The notes beneath the pieces are model-generated. The model was not told where the DNA came from and made no database searches. It was given only the letters and a program-made list of their open reading frames with translations. 51,717 nucleotides of DNA, taken from assembly GCA_034928535.1 (NCBI GenBank), contig JAYFOV010000037.1, positions 1-51,717 on the forward strand. The letters run 5' to 3'. The stretch comes from CAXXOK01 sp001604115. GTDB lineage: Bacteria > Bacillota > Clostridia > Christensenellales > Aristaeellaceae. Positions within the stretch are counted from its first letter, which is position 1, and each line of letters starts with the position of its first letter. Positions 31,359 to 40,472 of the stretch are shown here, piece by piece. A program made the translations under genes and the position numbers.

Positions 31359-32048
31359 TCACGCCAGCTTGGCCAGCGCTTCCTGCACCTTGTCGCGCGT
31401 AGCATAATTCAGGGGAGAAAAACGACCCTGAAGCGCTTTTTCAAGCTTTTCTTTGGCTGCGCTGTGATCGCCCGAGGCGATATCCAGTTGCGCCAGGAAA
31501 TACAACGTATCAATCTGGCTGGGTTTGAGCGCAATGGCGCGCTCAAAATAGGTGCGCGCCGCTTCATGGTCATAAAGCAAGCGATAATATACTTGTCCGA
31601 GGTTGTCCAGCGTGATGGCATCCTCTTCATCATACGCCATAGCTTCCTGGTTGAAAGCCAGCGCCTTTTCCGTTTCGCCGGCTTCGATGTACAGATAGCC
31701 GAGCGTCTCATAAATCAAGCCGCTGGGCTCTTTTTCATGTTGACGCTCCAAAAGCTCAATGCCTTTTTGCATATCGCCCAGCTTATAGACACACACGGCA
31801 TAATTCACATACAATTGCCGACGGCTATCATCCGTCAATTGCGGATTTTTCTGATTGGCTACCAAAAGTTCCCGTGCCTTTTGATACTGACCTTCGCGGA
31901 TCAGCAGCACCGAATAGCTCAGGATATAGCGGGGTTCGTTTAGGCCTGCGGCAATGGCTTCCTCGTACAGCTTGAGCGCCTCGGCGCTTTTGCCTTTGCT
32001 CATACTGGCAGCGGCATTGCGCGCCTTTAAGGATGCGATCAGGTTCAT
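31359..32048 (-). CDS. Tetratricopeptide-repeat protein
   Basis: 229 residues made of about five TPR units, for example GKSAEALKLYEEAIAAGLNEP, GQYQKARELLVANQ, GDMQKGIELLERQHEKEP, GETEKALAFNQEAMAYDEED and HEAARTYFERAIALKPSQ. There is no signal peptide, so it is cytoplasmic. GGAGGG precedes the ATG, 11 bases after the exonuclease stop. The partner is unknown. The adjacent exonuclease also ends in TPR-like repeats, so the two may interact or share an ancestral unit. Confidence 0.87.
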   Translation of the reverse strand: MNLIASLKARNAAASMSKGKSAEALKLYEEAIAAGLNEPRYILSYSVLLIREGQYQKARELLVANQKNPQLTDDSRRQLYVNYAVCVYKLGDMQKGIELLERQHEKEPSGLIYETLGYLYIEAGETEKALAFNQEAMAYDEEDAITLDNLGQVYYRLLYDHEAARTYFERAIALKPSQIDTLYFLAQLDIASGDHSAAKEKLEKALQGRFSPLNYATRDKVQEALAKLA

Positions 32049-32059
32049 GATATGCCCTC

Positions 32060-33223
32060 CTATGCGTTCGCGTCGCCCATGAGCCTACGGCGCAGGCGCG
32101 CATAACGGTATTGTAACGCATTGCGCTTTAATTGTACAGCTTCGCTTTGGGAAAGCCCGGGTTCGCTGAGCAGCAGCAATGCTTGGCGGGTATAGACCAA
32201 GGCCTGCTCAGGGTTCTTGCATTGATGCTCATATAGCTTTGCCAGCGCTTCACAGGCTTGCACGGGATGCTCCTTGTGATTGAGCATCCCGGTGTATAGG
32301 CGTATGGCTGCACCGACCTTGCCAGCGCGTTTCTCGCTGGCGGCGAGTGCGCCCAATGCCTGCGCGCGGTGCACGGTACGCGTGGCCATCCGGTAGCATT
32401 TTCGGGATTGATCTAACTCGCCCTGCCGTGCCAGCGCTTTGGCCAGCGAGATCAAATCATCCGGGTCATCAGCGGTTTCAGGTTGTGCATAGAGCTTACA
32501 CAAAAAAAAGAACAGTTGTGCCAAGCTCACGATGTCCTGCCGGTTATGCTCCAGGATGCGCTCGATCGGTGCAAAATCATGGTTTTGCAAATACCGGAAA
32601 AAGGTTTGCGGCACATCGCTGCCAGGGAGGTCGTCCACACGCTGCACGCCTAAAACGGCAGATTCCAACCGTTGCAGGGTACAACGCCCCAAACGAAGTT
32701 TCCAGACGCGCCGCGCCGCATGCAGCACATCCGCATGGTGTTCGCTCACATAGGCGCCGGCCATACGGTGCATCAAAAAGCGGCTCTGTAAAAGCGGCGC
32801 ATCAAAAGTGCGGCCGTTGAAGGTGACCAGCACCGGAAAGGCGCGCATCAAAGCGCCAACCTTTTCCAGCATGATGGGCTCCTCCGGGTAATCCCGCATG
32901 AGAAATTGTTCCACCACGAAATGCCCGCCGGAAAAATAGCCGGCGCCCACCTCAAAGGCAACTGTGCCCGCCCCGCCCGAAAGGCCGGTGGTCTCAGTAT
33001 CCAGAAAAAGCACATCTGCAGGCTGGATGCCCCTTGGAAAGGGCATTCCATAAATAGCGGAAAGTACGCTACCCGTCATATGGCGCAGCTCACTGAAGGA
33101 AGATAGGGGAAACCGCATACTGCCATGGAAACAGTCCTGCGGCAGGGCAATGGTTTCTGGCTGAACCGACGGACGCTTTCCGCCGCCATCCATCATGCGG
33201 AGTTTATCGCTCAAGCTTGGCAT
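32060..33223 (-). CDS. mrfB: MrfB/YprB-type DEDD exonuclease with C-terminal TPR
   Basis: 387 residues. An RNase H-like exonuclease core has LFLDTETTGLSGGAGTVAFEVGAGYF (DxE, about residues 72-97), LVTFNGRTFDAPLLQSRF (about 130) and the late HNRQDIVSLAQLF (about 225), the acidic residues of a DEDD nuclease. The last 110 residues form a TPR-like helical region. Its start overlaps the helicase gene by 13 bases. In Bacillus subtilis YprB (MrfB) and YprA (MrfA) form a mitomycin C damage repair pair; the same order and overlap here argue for the same job. Confidence 0.88.
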   Translation of the reverse strand: MPSLSDKLRMMDGGGKRPSVQPETIALPQDCFHGSMRFPLSSFSELRHMTGSVLSAIYGMPFPRGIQPADVLFLDTETTGLSGGAGTVAFEVGAGYFSGGHFVVEQFLMRDYPEEPIMLEKVGALMRAFPVLVTFNGRTFDAPLLQSRFLMHRMAGAYVSEHHADVLHAARRVWKLRLGRCTLQRLESAVLGVQRVDDLPGSDVPQTFFRYLQNHDFAPIERILEHNRQDIVSLAQLFFFLCKLYAQPETADDPDDLISLAKALARQGELDQSRKCYRMATRTVHRAQALGALAASEKRAGKVGAAIRLYTGMLNHKEHPVQACEALAKLYEHQCKNPEQALVYTRQALLLLSEPGLSQSEAVQLKRNALQYRYARLRRRLMGDANA

Positions 33224-35493
33224 GGCTCAATCAGCTCCTTGAGGATACGCCGTGCATAGGCTTTTCCGTTTTCGCCCACTTCACTCACCGGGCCGACACA
33301 GCTGGGGCAGCCATGCTCGCAAGGGCACTCCTCCAACACGCGCAGGGCATGTTCCAAAAGCAGCTCCTGCATTTCATAGCCTTTTTCACTCAGGCCTACG
33401 CCGCCGGGGAACTGATCGTACAGAAACAAGGTCGGCAAATCGGTCTCCGGCGCCTTGACCTGGTAGATCACTTTGATATCGCGCGGTGCGCACATCAGAT
33501 AAATGGGCGCAACGATGCACAGCAGGTTGGCAACGCCAACCAAAGCACCTTGCAGATCGTCATTCCCGTATGCCTGCGTGATGCGCGGTGGCACAGTCCA
33601 CCACATGCCAACGGTGTGCATGTTGGTTTCCGGCAGCATGACGGGACCAAAGCCAAGGTTTTCATGAGTATCGAGCTTCATTTTTTTGAAGATCTTCACA
33701 ATGGCGGCAATCTTTAGCTCACCAAGGGTTACATCCACACCATTTTGCAGCGTCTTGGTTTTCAGCTCGTCAAGCACACCAAGGCTCACATTCAAATCCG
33801 CATCGGTATAGTAATCGACATCCACCGCCCGAATAAAGGCTTTGCACGCGTCAAAGTCAAGCTTTTCCACCTGGTACTGCCGCGCCTCATGCATATAGAT
33901 TGCGTTTTCGTGCAGCAGCATGGGTACGGTAAAGCGATCCATCTCCCCGATCACACGATGGTGCTGTGGATTGGTGATGTCAATGATCACAAAATTTTCA
34001 GTGGTAGCAGAGCGCAGGCTGATTTCGCTGGCGGGAAAATCCTCCGCTGACCAGTGGTACTTGCCGCCCACATGGCGCAGGATGCCACACTCGACCAGAT
34101 AATCCAGAAATTGCGCGGTGTCCGTAACGTTGCCAAAATGCTCGCCATCCTCAAATGGCAGCTCATAGGCAGCGCATTTCATGTGCGAGAGCAGTACATA
34201 GAGGTTGTTGGGCTGCAACAAGGCATGCTCCGGACTTTGCGCCAGAAAATACTCCGGATGATTGACAATATACTGATCAATTGCGGCCGAGGAGGCGACC
34301 ATGACAGTAAGCGCCGTATCTTTTCGCCTGCCGGCGCGTCCGGCCTGCTGCCAGGTGCTGGCGATGGTACCTGGATAGCCGCATAAAACGCACGCTGTCA
34401 GAGAACCGATATCGATGCCCAGTTCCAATGCGTTGGTCGAAATGACCATATCAATTTCCCCGGCACGCAGGCCGTGCTCGATGGCTCGACGTTCGGTTGC
34501 AAGATAACCGCCCCGGTAGCCGCGCACCCTGCCGCTGAAGCCGTAGGGATCGCGTGCCTGATCCTTCATGTACCGGGTGAGCACTTCCACTTGAATGCGA
34601 CTTTTGGCAAACACGATGGTGGGGATGCCATTGGCCAGCAGTTGGGAGGCGATATTGCGCGTCTCGCCCAGCACACCGCGACGAATGCCCAGTTGCCGGT
34701 TAATGATCGGCGGGTTGTAAAACACCAGATGACGCTCGCCCATGGGCGCGCCATTATTGTCAATTTGAATGATATCCCGCCCAGTGAGGGTTTTGGCCAG
34801 TTCGTCCGGGTTGGCGATGGTGGCGCTGCACAGGATGAATTGCGGCCTGCTGCCGTAAAATTCACACAGGCGTATCAGGCGGCGCAGCACATTGGCCAGG
34901 TTGCTGCCAAACACACCGCGGTAGGTATGGATCTCGTCAATGACGATATACCTCAGGTTTTCAAACAGCTTGACCCATTTGGTGTGGTTAGGCAAGATGT
35001 TGCTGTGCAGCATATCCGGGTTGGTCACGACAATGTGCCCGGCCTGCCGGATGGCTTTGCGCGCAGCGCCTTGCGTATCGCCATCATAGGTATAGGCCTT
35101 CACATCCACGCCGAGAGCCTCGATCAGTTCATACAGTTCGCTGGCCTGATCTGCGGAGAGTGCCTTGGTGGGGAAGAGGTACAGCGCCCGCGCGTCAGGG
35201 TTTTTGAGAATGGCGGAGATTACCGGCAAATTGTAGCACATGGTTTTGCCGCTGGCGGTGGGGGTAACGACCACAAAATCCTGACCTTGCTCCGCTGCCG
35301 CATAGCTGGCCGCTTGATGTGTATAAAGGCGGTGGATGCTGCGCTTGGCCAGCACTTCCCGGATGCGCCCATCCAGCGCAGCAGGAAAATCCACATAGCG
35401 CCCTTCCTGTGCGGGGAGGGTGGTCCATGTGGTTACATTTTCCATGAAGGAAGGATCGGCCCTGAGCCGACCGATGAGTTGATCCACGTTCAT
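33211..35493 (-). CDS. mrfA: MrfA/YprA-type superfamily 2 DNA helicase
   Basis: 760 residues. Helicase motifs are Q-like YTHQAASYAAAEQG, I TPTASGKTMCYN (about 78-89), II IDEIHTYRG, III LCSATIANP, IV-VI FAKSRIQVEVL, STNALELGIDIG and QQAGRAGRR. The C-terminal DUF1998-type domain has a four-cysteine metal motif CPCEHGCPSC near residue 720. This is the MrfA family, which acts in UvrA-independent excision of interstrand crosslinks with the MrfB exonuclease. It starts 59 bases after clpC and is possibly on the same transcript. Confidence 0.92.
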   Translation of the reverse strand: MNVDQLIGRLRADPSFMENVTTWTTLPAQEGRYVDFPAALDGRIREVLAKRSIHRLYTHQAASYAAAEQGQDFVVVTPTASGKTMCYNLPVISAILKNPDARALYLFPTKALSADQASELYELIEALGVDVKAYTYDGDTQGAARKAIRQAGHIVVTNPDMLHSNILPNHTKWVKLFENLRYIVIDEIHTYRGVFGSNLANVLRRLIRLCEFYGSRPQFILCSATIANPDELAKTLTGRDIIQIDNNGAPMGERHLVFYNPPIINRQLGIRRGVLGETRNIASQLLANGIPTIVFAKSRIQVEVLTRYMKDQARDPYGFSGRVRGYRGGYLATERRAIEHGLRAGEIDMVISTNALELGIDIGSLTACVLCGYPGTIASTWQQAGRAGRRKDTALTVMVASSAAIDQYIVNHPEYFLAQSPEHALLQPNNLYVLLSHMKCAAYELPFEDGEHFGNVTDTAQFLDYLVECGILRHVGGKYHWSAEDFPASEISLRSATTENFVIIDITNPQHHRVIGEMDRFTVPMLLHENAIYMHEARQYQVEKLDFDACKAFIRAVDVDYYTDADLNVSLGVLDELKTKTLQNGVDVTLGELKIAAIVKIFKKMKLDTHENLGFGPVMLPETNMHTVGMWWTVPPRITQAYGNDDLQGALVGVANLLCIVAPIYLMCAPRDIKVIYQVKAPETDLPTLFLYDQFPGGVGLSEKGYEMQELLLEHALRVLEECPCEHGCPSCVGPVSEVGENGKAYARRILKELIEPCQA

Positions 35494-35508
35494 GGCATAC
35501 CTCCATCA

Positions 35509-35546
35509 CCGCCAAAAGCCGCGATATTGCACGCGGCCTTTGGCGG
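35509..35546 (-). repeat. 15-bp hairpin between clpC and mrfA
   Basis: CCGCCAAAAGCCGCG (35509-35523) and CGCGGCCTTTGGCGG (35532-35546), one mismatch, loop of 8. The minus strand has no T-run after it, so it is at best a partial terminator. It might stabilise the clpC message or reduce, without ending, transcription into mrfAB. Confidence 0.7.
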
Positions 35547-35552
35547 TTTCAC

Positions 35553-38057
35553 TTATGCCTGTTCTGTGACAGGGGATGCTTCCGCAGGCGGCAGAGCCTG
35601 CTCACGCTGGAAAGCGATCTTGCCATCCTGCACCGTGAGCCGAACCATATCCCCCAGGGAAATGCGATTGGAGATGATCTCCTCGCTGAGCGCATCTTCC
35701 ACGGCGCGCTGGATGGTGCGGCGCAACGGCCGTGCGCCGTAGGTCACATCATACCCTTCGGTAGCCAGATGGTCAACCACAGCATCATCATACGTCAGGT
35801 GCATGCCGCGCTCCTCAAGCCGCTTGGCTACGCTGCCCAGCATCAGGCCGGCAATCTTGTGAATATCGGCCGGCTCCAGCGCATGGAACACAATTAGTTC
35901 ATCCACACGGTTGATGAACTCAGGCCGGAACACATCCTTGACCTCGGACATGATGCGCTCCTTCATGGCTTCATAATCCCGCACCGTTTCTGTGGCACTG
36001 CCAAAACCCAGTGAGCGCCCTGTGGCGATGCTATGTGCGCCAGCGTTGCTGGTCATGACGATGATGGTATTCTTGAAATTGACCACACGGCCGTCACTTT
36101 CGGTCAGGCGGCCATCCTCCAAAATTTGCAGCAGGATGTTAAACACATCCGGATGTGCTTTTTCCACTTCGTCAAAGAGCACAACGCTGTAAGGCTTCTG
36201 GCGCACCTTTTGGGTCAGCTGCCCGCCTTCCTCATACCCAACATAGCCGGGAGGGGAGCCTACAAGACGGGATACGCTGAACTTCTCCATATACTCGCTC
36301 ATGTCAATACGGATAAGCGCATTCTCATCGCCGAACATCGCTTCGCCCAGTGCGCGGCAAAGCTCTGTTTTGCCTACGCCTGTCGGCCCCAGGAAAATGA
36401 AGGAGCCAATCGGGCGCTTGGGATCCTGCAAGCCGGCGCGCGCGCGGCGCAGCGCACGGCTCACTGCGCTGATGGCCTCATCCTGACCAACCACGCGCTG
36501 GTGCAGCAGCTCTTCCATGTGCAGCAGGCGTTCGCTGTCCGCTTCCGTCATCTTTTTGACTGGGATGCCCGTCCAGCTGCCGACGATCTGCGCAATATCC
36601 TCTTCTGTAACCACATCCTGGCTGGAGCTTTTGCGGCTCTCCCAGGCTGCGCGTTTTGCAGCAATCAGCTCACGCAGCTTGCGTTCTTCGTCACGCAGAC
36701 CGGCAGCCTTCTCAAAATCTTGATGCGCGATGGCTTCTTCCTTCTCGTTTTTCAGTGCCTGAAGGCGCTCCTCCTGCTCCTTTACGTCCGGCGGCGCAGT
36801 GAAGGAACGCAGGCGCACGCGGCTTGCGGCTTCATCCATCAGGTCAATGGCCTTATCCGGCAGGAAGCGGTCGCTGATATAGCGGTCGGACAGCGAAACC
36901 GCTGCGGCCAGTGCATCATCAGTAATCTGCACCTTGTGGTGCGCCTCGTAGCGATCCCGAAGCCCTTTGAGGATGGCCAGCGCCTCCTCCGTGCTCGGCT
37001 CGCCGACCTTTACAGGCTGGAAGCGGCGCTCCAGCGCTGCGTCCTTCTCAATGTTCTTTCGGTATTCGTCGATGGTAGTGGCGCCGATGCACTGAATTTC
37101 TCCCCTGGCAAGGGCGGGCTTCAAAATGTTGGCCGCATCCATGCTGCCTTCCGCTTTGCCGGCACCGATCAGGGTGTGGAACTCGTCAATAAACAGGATC
37201 ACATTGCCCTGCTTTTTGACCTCTTTGATGGTTTCCTTCAGGCGTTCCTCAAACTCACCGCGATATTTGCTGCCCGCGATCATGCTGCCCAGGTCCAGAG
37301 AGAGGAGCCGTTTGCCGATCAGAGTTTCCGGTACTTTGCCGGTCACGATCAGCTGCGCGAGGCCTTCGGCCACAGCACTCTTGCCAACACCCGGCTCACC
37401 AATGAGCACAGGGTTGTTTTTGGTGCGGCGGCTTAAAATCTGGACAATACGCTCAATCTCGCTGCTGCGGCCGATCACGGGATCCAGTTCGCCATCCTGC
37501 GCGGCCTTGGTCAAGTCGCGGCTGTATTTCTCCAGCACAGAATCTCCATTGTTGGCGTTCGCGCCGCCGCGGCGAGGCTCCTGCGGGATGCCATCCTCAT
37601 TGTTGATGCCATCCGGCTGGCTGTTTTGCATGGCTTCCGTCAAGTTTCGGGTCAACAGCTCCGTATCCACACCCATTTCCCGAAGCAGGTTCACGGCCAC
37701 GCCTTCGCCTTCGTGCAGCATGGCCAGCCAAAAGTGCTCAGTTCCCACAAACGAATGGTGGAACTGCTTGCTCTCGGCAATGCTGCCTTCCAGAATCTTT
37801 TTGCTGCGAGGGGTCAGCTCCAGCATGCCGCTGATGGCGGAGTTGCCTTCGCCAACCAACTCACGCACCTTGGTCAGGGTGGTATCGTAGGTCACGCCCT
37901 CCGGAAGCAGTTTTTCCAGCATGGGACCGGGTTCCTTGAGCAGGCCGAGCAGAATGTGCTCGGTGCCCACATAATGTTGTTTCAGCGTGACGGCAGCTTG
38001 CTGAGCAAACGCTACAGCCTGCTGTGCCCGCTGGGTAAAACGTCCAAAAATCGCCAT
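35553..38057 (-). CDS. clpC: ClpC ATPase, protease regulatory subunit
   Basis: 834 residues. An N-terminal Clp_N repeat domain (1-150), AAA-1 with Walker A GEPGVGKS and Walker B VILFIDEFH, a UVR-type middle domain (DFEKAAGLRDEERKLRELI), and AAA-2 with Walker A GPTGVGKTELCR and VVLFDEVEKAHP. The ClpP-loop region after GARPLRRTIQRAVED matches ClpC. It is the unfoldase for ClpP and degrades McsB-tagged or regulatory proteins. It begins one base after mcsB, in the CtsR-controlled operon. Confidence 0.97.
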   Translation of the reverse strand: MAIFGRFTQRAQQAVAFAQQAAVTLKQHYVGTEHILLGLLKEPGPMLEKLLPEGVTYDTTLTKVRELVGEGNSAISGMLELTPRSKKILEGSIAESKQFHHSFVGTEHFWLAMLHEGEGVAVNLLREMGVDTELLTRNLTEAMQNSQPDGINNEDGIPQEPRRGGANANNGDSVLEKYSRDLTKAAQDGELDPVIGRSSEIERIVQILSRRTKNNPVLIGEPGVGKSAVAEGLAQLIVTGKVPETLIGKRLLSLDLGSMIAGSKYRGEFEERLKETIKEVKKQGNVILFIDEFHTLIGAGKAEGSMDAANILKPALARGEIQCIGATTIDEYRKNIEKDAALERRFQPVKVGEPSTEEALAILKGLRDRYEAHHKVQITDDALAAAVSLSDRYISDRFLPDKAIDLMDEAASRVRLRSFTAPPDVKEQEERLQALKNEKEEAIAHQDFEKAAGLRDEERKLRELIAAKRAAWESRKSSSQDVVTEEDIAQIVGSWTGIPVKKMTEADSERLLHMEELLHQRVVGQDEAISAVSRALRRARAGLQDPKRPIGSFIFLGPTGVGKTELCRALGEAMFGDENALIRIDMSEYMEKFSVSRLVGSPPGYVGYEEGGQLTQKVRQKPYSVVLFDEVEKAHPDVFNILLQILEDGRLTESDGRVVNFKNTIIVMTSNAGAHSIATGRSLGFGSATETVRDYEAMKERIMSEVKDVFRPEFINRVDELIVFHALEPADIHKIAGLMLGSVAKRLEERGMHLTYDDAVVDHLATEGYDVTYGARPLRRTIQRAVEDALSEEIISNRISLGDMVRLTVQDGKIAFQREQALPPAEASPVTEQA

Positions 38058-38058
38058 A

Positions 38059-39063
38059 TTACTCCTCCTTGGCGTTGAGTTTCGCCTGGATCACGACGCA
38101 GCGCGCCTGATCGGTCGATGTAAGGTCGGGATGCGCATACTTGAACTTTTTCGCGTGCGCGTCCTGTGCAATGGTCAGCAGTTCATCCGTGATGGCCAGG
38201 GACACGGGCAGCACACCAGAGGCAGCGCCCAAACGGAGGTTGCTCCAATGCTCCATAAACTCCCCGGCGTCCATTTGGCGCGCATATTGCAGGGTGCCGT
38301 AGCTGCGCCAGAGCATATCTTCAAACTCCAGGGTTTCCCGCTCACCGCGGGCACGCAGGGTGTTCTCCATGTCAATGAGCTGTTTGCCCACTGCGGATAC
38401 GGCTTCGATGATTTCCCCTTCCGTACGCCCCAGCGTCACCTGATTGCTCACCTGATAGAGATTGCCCAGTGCCTCGCTGCCTTCGCCATAGATGCCGCGA
38501 ATGGTGAGCCCAAGCTTGGCAACGGACTGGGTCACATTGCCCATTTGCTTGAAACGCGTGAGCATCGGCAGGTGCAGCATCATGGAAGCGCGCATGCCGG
38601 TGCCTGTATTGGTGGGGCATGCGGTCAGGTAGCCTAATTGCGTGTCAAAGGAAAAATCACACACGGCGGCAAGCTTGTCCTCTGCGGCAAAAGCCTGTTC
38701 TGCAGCCTCGGTGAGGGAGAGTCCGCTTTGCATCGCCTGGATGCGCAGATGATCTTCCTCATTGACCATCACGCTCACCTGCTGATCCGTACGGATCAGC
38801 GCCGCACCGATGTCACTGTGCTGCAAAAGATCACGGCTGATCAGGTGCTGCTCCATCAGCGAAAGCTGATCCATCTTGTTCATTTCCTTGAGCACAAAGA
38901 GGGAATAATGGTTTTGCGATACATCCTCCAGCGCTTGCCGGGCGCGTTCAATGCATTTGGCGGCGTTGTCCGGCTTTTGCTCGTTGTTAAAGGGAAGGTC
39001 ATGGTAGTTACGTGCCAGCCGCACACGGCTGGATACCACGATTTGACTGTTGTCCTGACTCAT
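38059..39063 (-). CDS. mcsB: McsB protein-arginine kinase
   Basis: 334 residues of the phosphagen-kinase fold. SSRVRLARNYHDLPF (about 12-26) is the ATP-guanido signature, and the CPTNTGTGMRASMMLHLP block carries the catalytic Cys (about 160). RTEGEIIEAVSAVGKQLI follows. It phosphorylates arginines on CtsR and other proteins, marking them for ClpCP. It overlaps mcsA by 4 bases and is followed by clpC. Confidence 0.96.
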   Translation of the reverse strand: MSQDNSQIVVSSRVRLARNYHDLPFNNEQKPDNAAKCIERARQALEDVSQNHYSLFVLKEMNKMDQLSLMEQHLISRDLLQHSDIGAALIRTDQQVSVMVNEEDHLRIQAMQSGLSLTEAAEQAFAAEDKLAAVCDFSFDTQLGYLTACPTNTGTGMRASMMLHLPMLTRFKQMGNVTQSVAKLGLTIRGIYGEGSEALGNLYQVSNQVTLGRTEGEIIEAVSAVGKQLIDMENTLRARGERETLEFEDMLWRSYGTLQYARQMDAGEFMEHWSNLRLGAASGVLPVSLAITDELLTIAQDAHAKKFKYAHPDLTSTDQARCVVIQAKLNAKEE

Positions 39064-39563
39064 TGCGGATGCACCTCCGCACGCTGCTTTTCCAGCAGGG
39101 AACGAATCTCGTCCCGGATGGTGGCAGCTTCCTCAAAATGCTCCAAACTGACGGCTTCCTCCATGCGTGCCTTTAGCCCGGCAATGGATTCCGCCAGCTC
39201 GCGTGCACGGCTGTGGTTTTGCGGCACACGCCCGGCATGCTGGCTGCGGCCATGCACGCGGATCAGCAGCGGTTTCAGCTGCTGGCTGAACTGCTCATAA
39301 CAATGGGCACAGCCCAGTTTGCCGCTGTTCTGAAACTCCGCATAGGTCAGTCCGCATGCGCTGCACTTGAGCGCTTCCTCACGCGGCTGGTGGGACAGGA
39401 TGCTGAGCAGCGAGGAAAGAAAGCTGGACATATCGCCCTGTGCAATGTTGGACTCCAGCTTCTCCACACATTCCTGGCACAAATGCCGTGTGGAGGTTTC
39501 ATTGCCCGCCATAACGGTGATCACGACGGTTGCATTATTCTTGTTGCACTCTTCACAGAGCAT
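39060..39563 (-). CDS. mcsA: McsA, activator of McsB with zinc fingers
   Basis: 167 residues. Four C-x2-C pairs (CEEC, CQEC, CSAC, CAHC) form two zinc-binding sites, and a C-terminal UVR motif (SIAGLKARMEEAVSLEHFEEAATIRDEIRSL) ends the protein. McsA activates the McsB kinase and modulates ClpC. AAGGAG lies before the ATG, 14 bases after the ctsR stop. Confidence 0.95.
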   Translation of the reverse strand: MLCEECNKNNATVVITVMAGNETSTRHLCQECVEKLESNIAQGDMSSFLSSLLSILSHQPREEALKCSACGLTYAEFQNSGKLGCAHCYEQFSQQLKPLLIRVHGRSQHAGRVPQNHSRARELAESIAGLKARMEEAVSLEHFEEAATIRDEIRSLLEKQRAEVHPQ

Positions 39564-39577
39564 AACCTCAGCTCCTT

Positions 39578-40057
39578 TCAGGGTTGGGCAGGCCTGCCCT
39601 TGCGGGCGACCTCCAGCAGCATCGATTTGAGGATGCGGGCACGCAGCGCATCTTTGAGTGCGGTAGGCACCGGGAGGGTAAAACAGCTTTCACATATGGC
39701 GGCTTTCATCAAGCCTGCCTCCTCCGGCGCTATAAAGTCGCGCTCAGCCAGCTGAGTAATCAGATGTTCAGCCTCCAGTGAGGTGATGGTTTCGCCTACG
39801 CGTTCATGCAGCAGGTAAATGAGCTGCTCGCTGGTATCGTGTTCCATACGGAAAATGCGGATATACCCGCCGCCGCCGCGTCGGCTTTCGATGATATAGC
39901 CATGATCCGGGGTAAAGCGGGTGGCAAGCACATAATTGATCTGGGATGGCGCACAGTTAAAATATTGCGCCAACTCATTCCGTTTGAGCTCCACCTCCTG
40001 CTCATCCTGGGTGAGCATAGCCTTGATAAACTTCTCGATCGCATCGCTTAATCGCAC
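39578..40057 (-). CDS. ctsR: CtsR heat-shock repressor
   Basis: 159 residues. GTG 40057 is used because GGAGGT lies 8 bases upstream and VRLSDAIEKFIKAM is the usual N-terminus; the longer frame to 40102 would cover the CtsR box. The winged HTH has LAQYFNCAPSQINYVLATRFTPDHGYIIESRRGGGGYIRI (about 25-65). The C-terminal domain is the McsB/ClpC-targeted helical part. It represses this operon and is inactivated by heat and McsB. Confidence 0.95.
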   Translation of the reverse strand: MRLSDAIEKFIKAMLTQDEQEVELKRNELAQYFNCAPSQINYVLATRFTPDHGYIIESRRGGGGYIRIFRMEHDTSEQLIYLLHERVGETITSLEAEHLITQLAERDFIAPEEAGLMKAAICESCFTLPVPTALKDALRARILKSMLLEVARKGRPAQP

Positions 40058-40083
40058 TGCGTGGTACCTCCTTCGCCAAAGAA

Positions 40084-40100
40084 CTTGACCATCTTTGACC
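40084..40100 (-). promoter_or_regulatory. CtsR operator
   Basis: Minus strand GGTCAAAGATGGTCAAG, matching the known tandem heptad GGTCAAA-NAN-GGTCAAA except at the last base. It sits between the -10 hexamer and the ribosome site of ctsR, over the transcription start. Confidence 0.9.
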
Positions 40101-40105
40101 ATTAC

Positions 40106-40134
40106 ATTCTAGCATGGCTCCCTGGAAAATGCAA
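40106..40134 (-). promoter_or_regulatory. Promoter of the ctsR-clpC operon
   Basis: Minus strand: -35 TTGCAT (40134-40129), 17-bp spacer, -10 TAGAAT (40111-40106). The CtsR box follows directly. Confidence 0.78.
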
Positions 40135-40436
40135 TGGTTGGTCGAACATCAGTTTGAAAAAAATCGGCATATTGTGCCTGATCTGCTCAAACATATCTTT
40201 GGCCACAAGATATGGCGGGGGAGCACCCAACGTCAAGCGAACAGCTTGTCCCGGTTTCGGGACGATCGTTGGCGCAATGCAGCACCTATGGGATGCATGG
40301 AAGCTAGCCGAATGGAAGCATGAAAGCCTGCGACCATTGACACCATACATAACTCTGCAACGCACATTGCTTGCTTCCCAAAGGTGGCCGGCATAGGCCT
40401 GTACGCTATATACAACAAAACGGGGGAAAAGAAACA
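40135..40436 (-). other. About 300 bases upstream of ctsR without a recognisable gene
   Basis: Between the ctsR promoter and the hflC terminator. Short open frames (for example 40102-40476 minus and 40061-40396 plus) lack ribosome sites and family signatures. No repeat, RNA gene or further promoter was recognised. It could be decayed coding sequence. Confidence 0.45.
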
Positions 40437-40465
40437 CCGCCGCAGGTTTTTTACACCTGCGGCGG
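40437..40465 (-). terminator. Terminator of the hflKC operon
   Basis: Perfect 11-bp arms CCGCCGCAGGT / ACCTGCGGCGG with a 7-base loop, followed on the minus strand by GTTTCTTTTCC. Confidence 0.9.
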
Positions 40466-40472
40466 CTGCGGT

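Noticed and set aside
34474..37436. Long plus-strand frames (34474-35742 and 36033-37436) opposite mrfA and clpC
   Set aside because: Both are mirror images of well-supported genes with no ribosome site and no domain signature.
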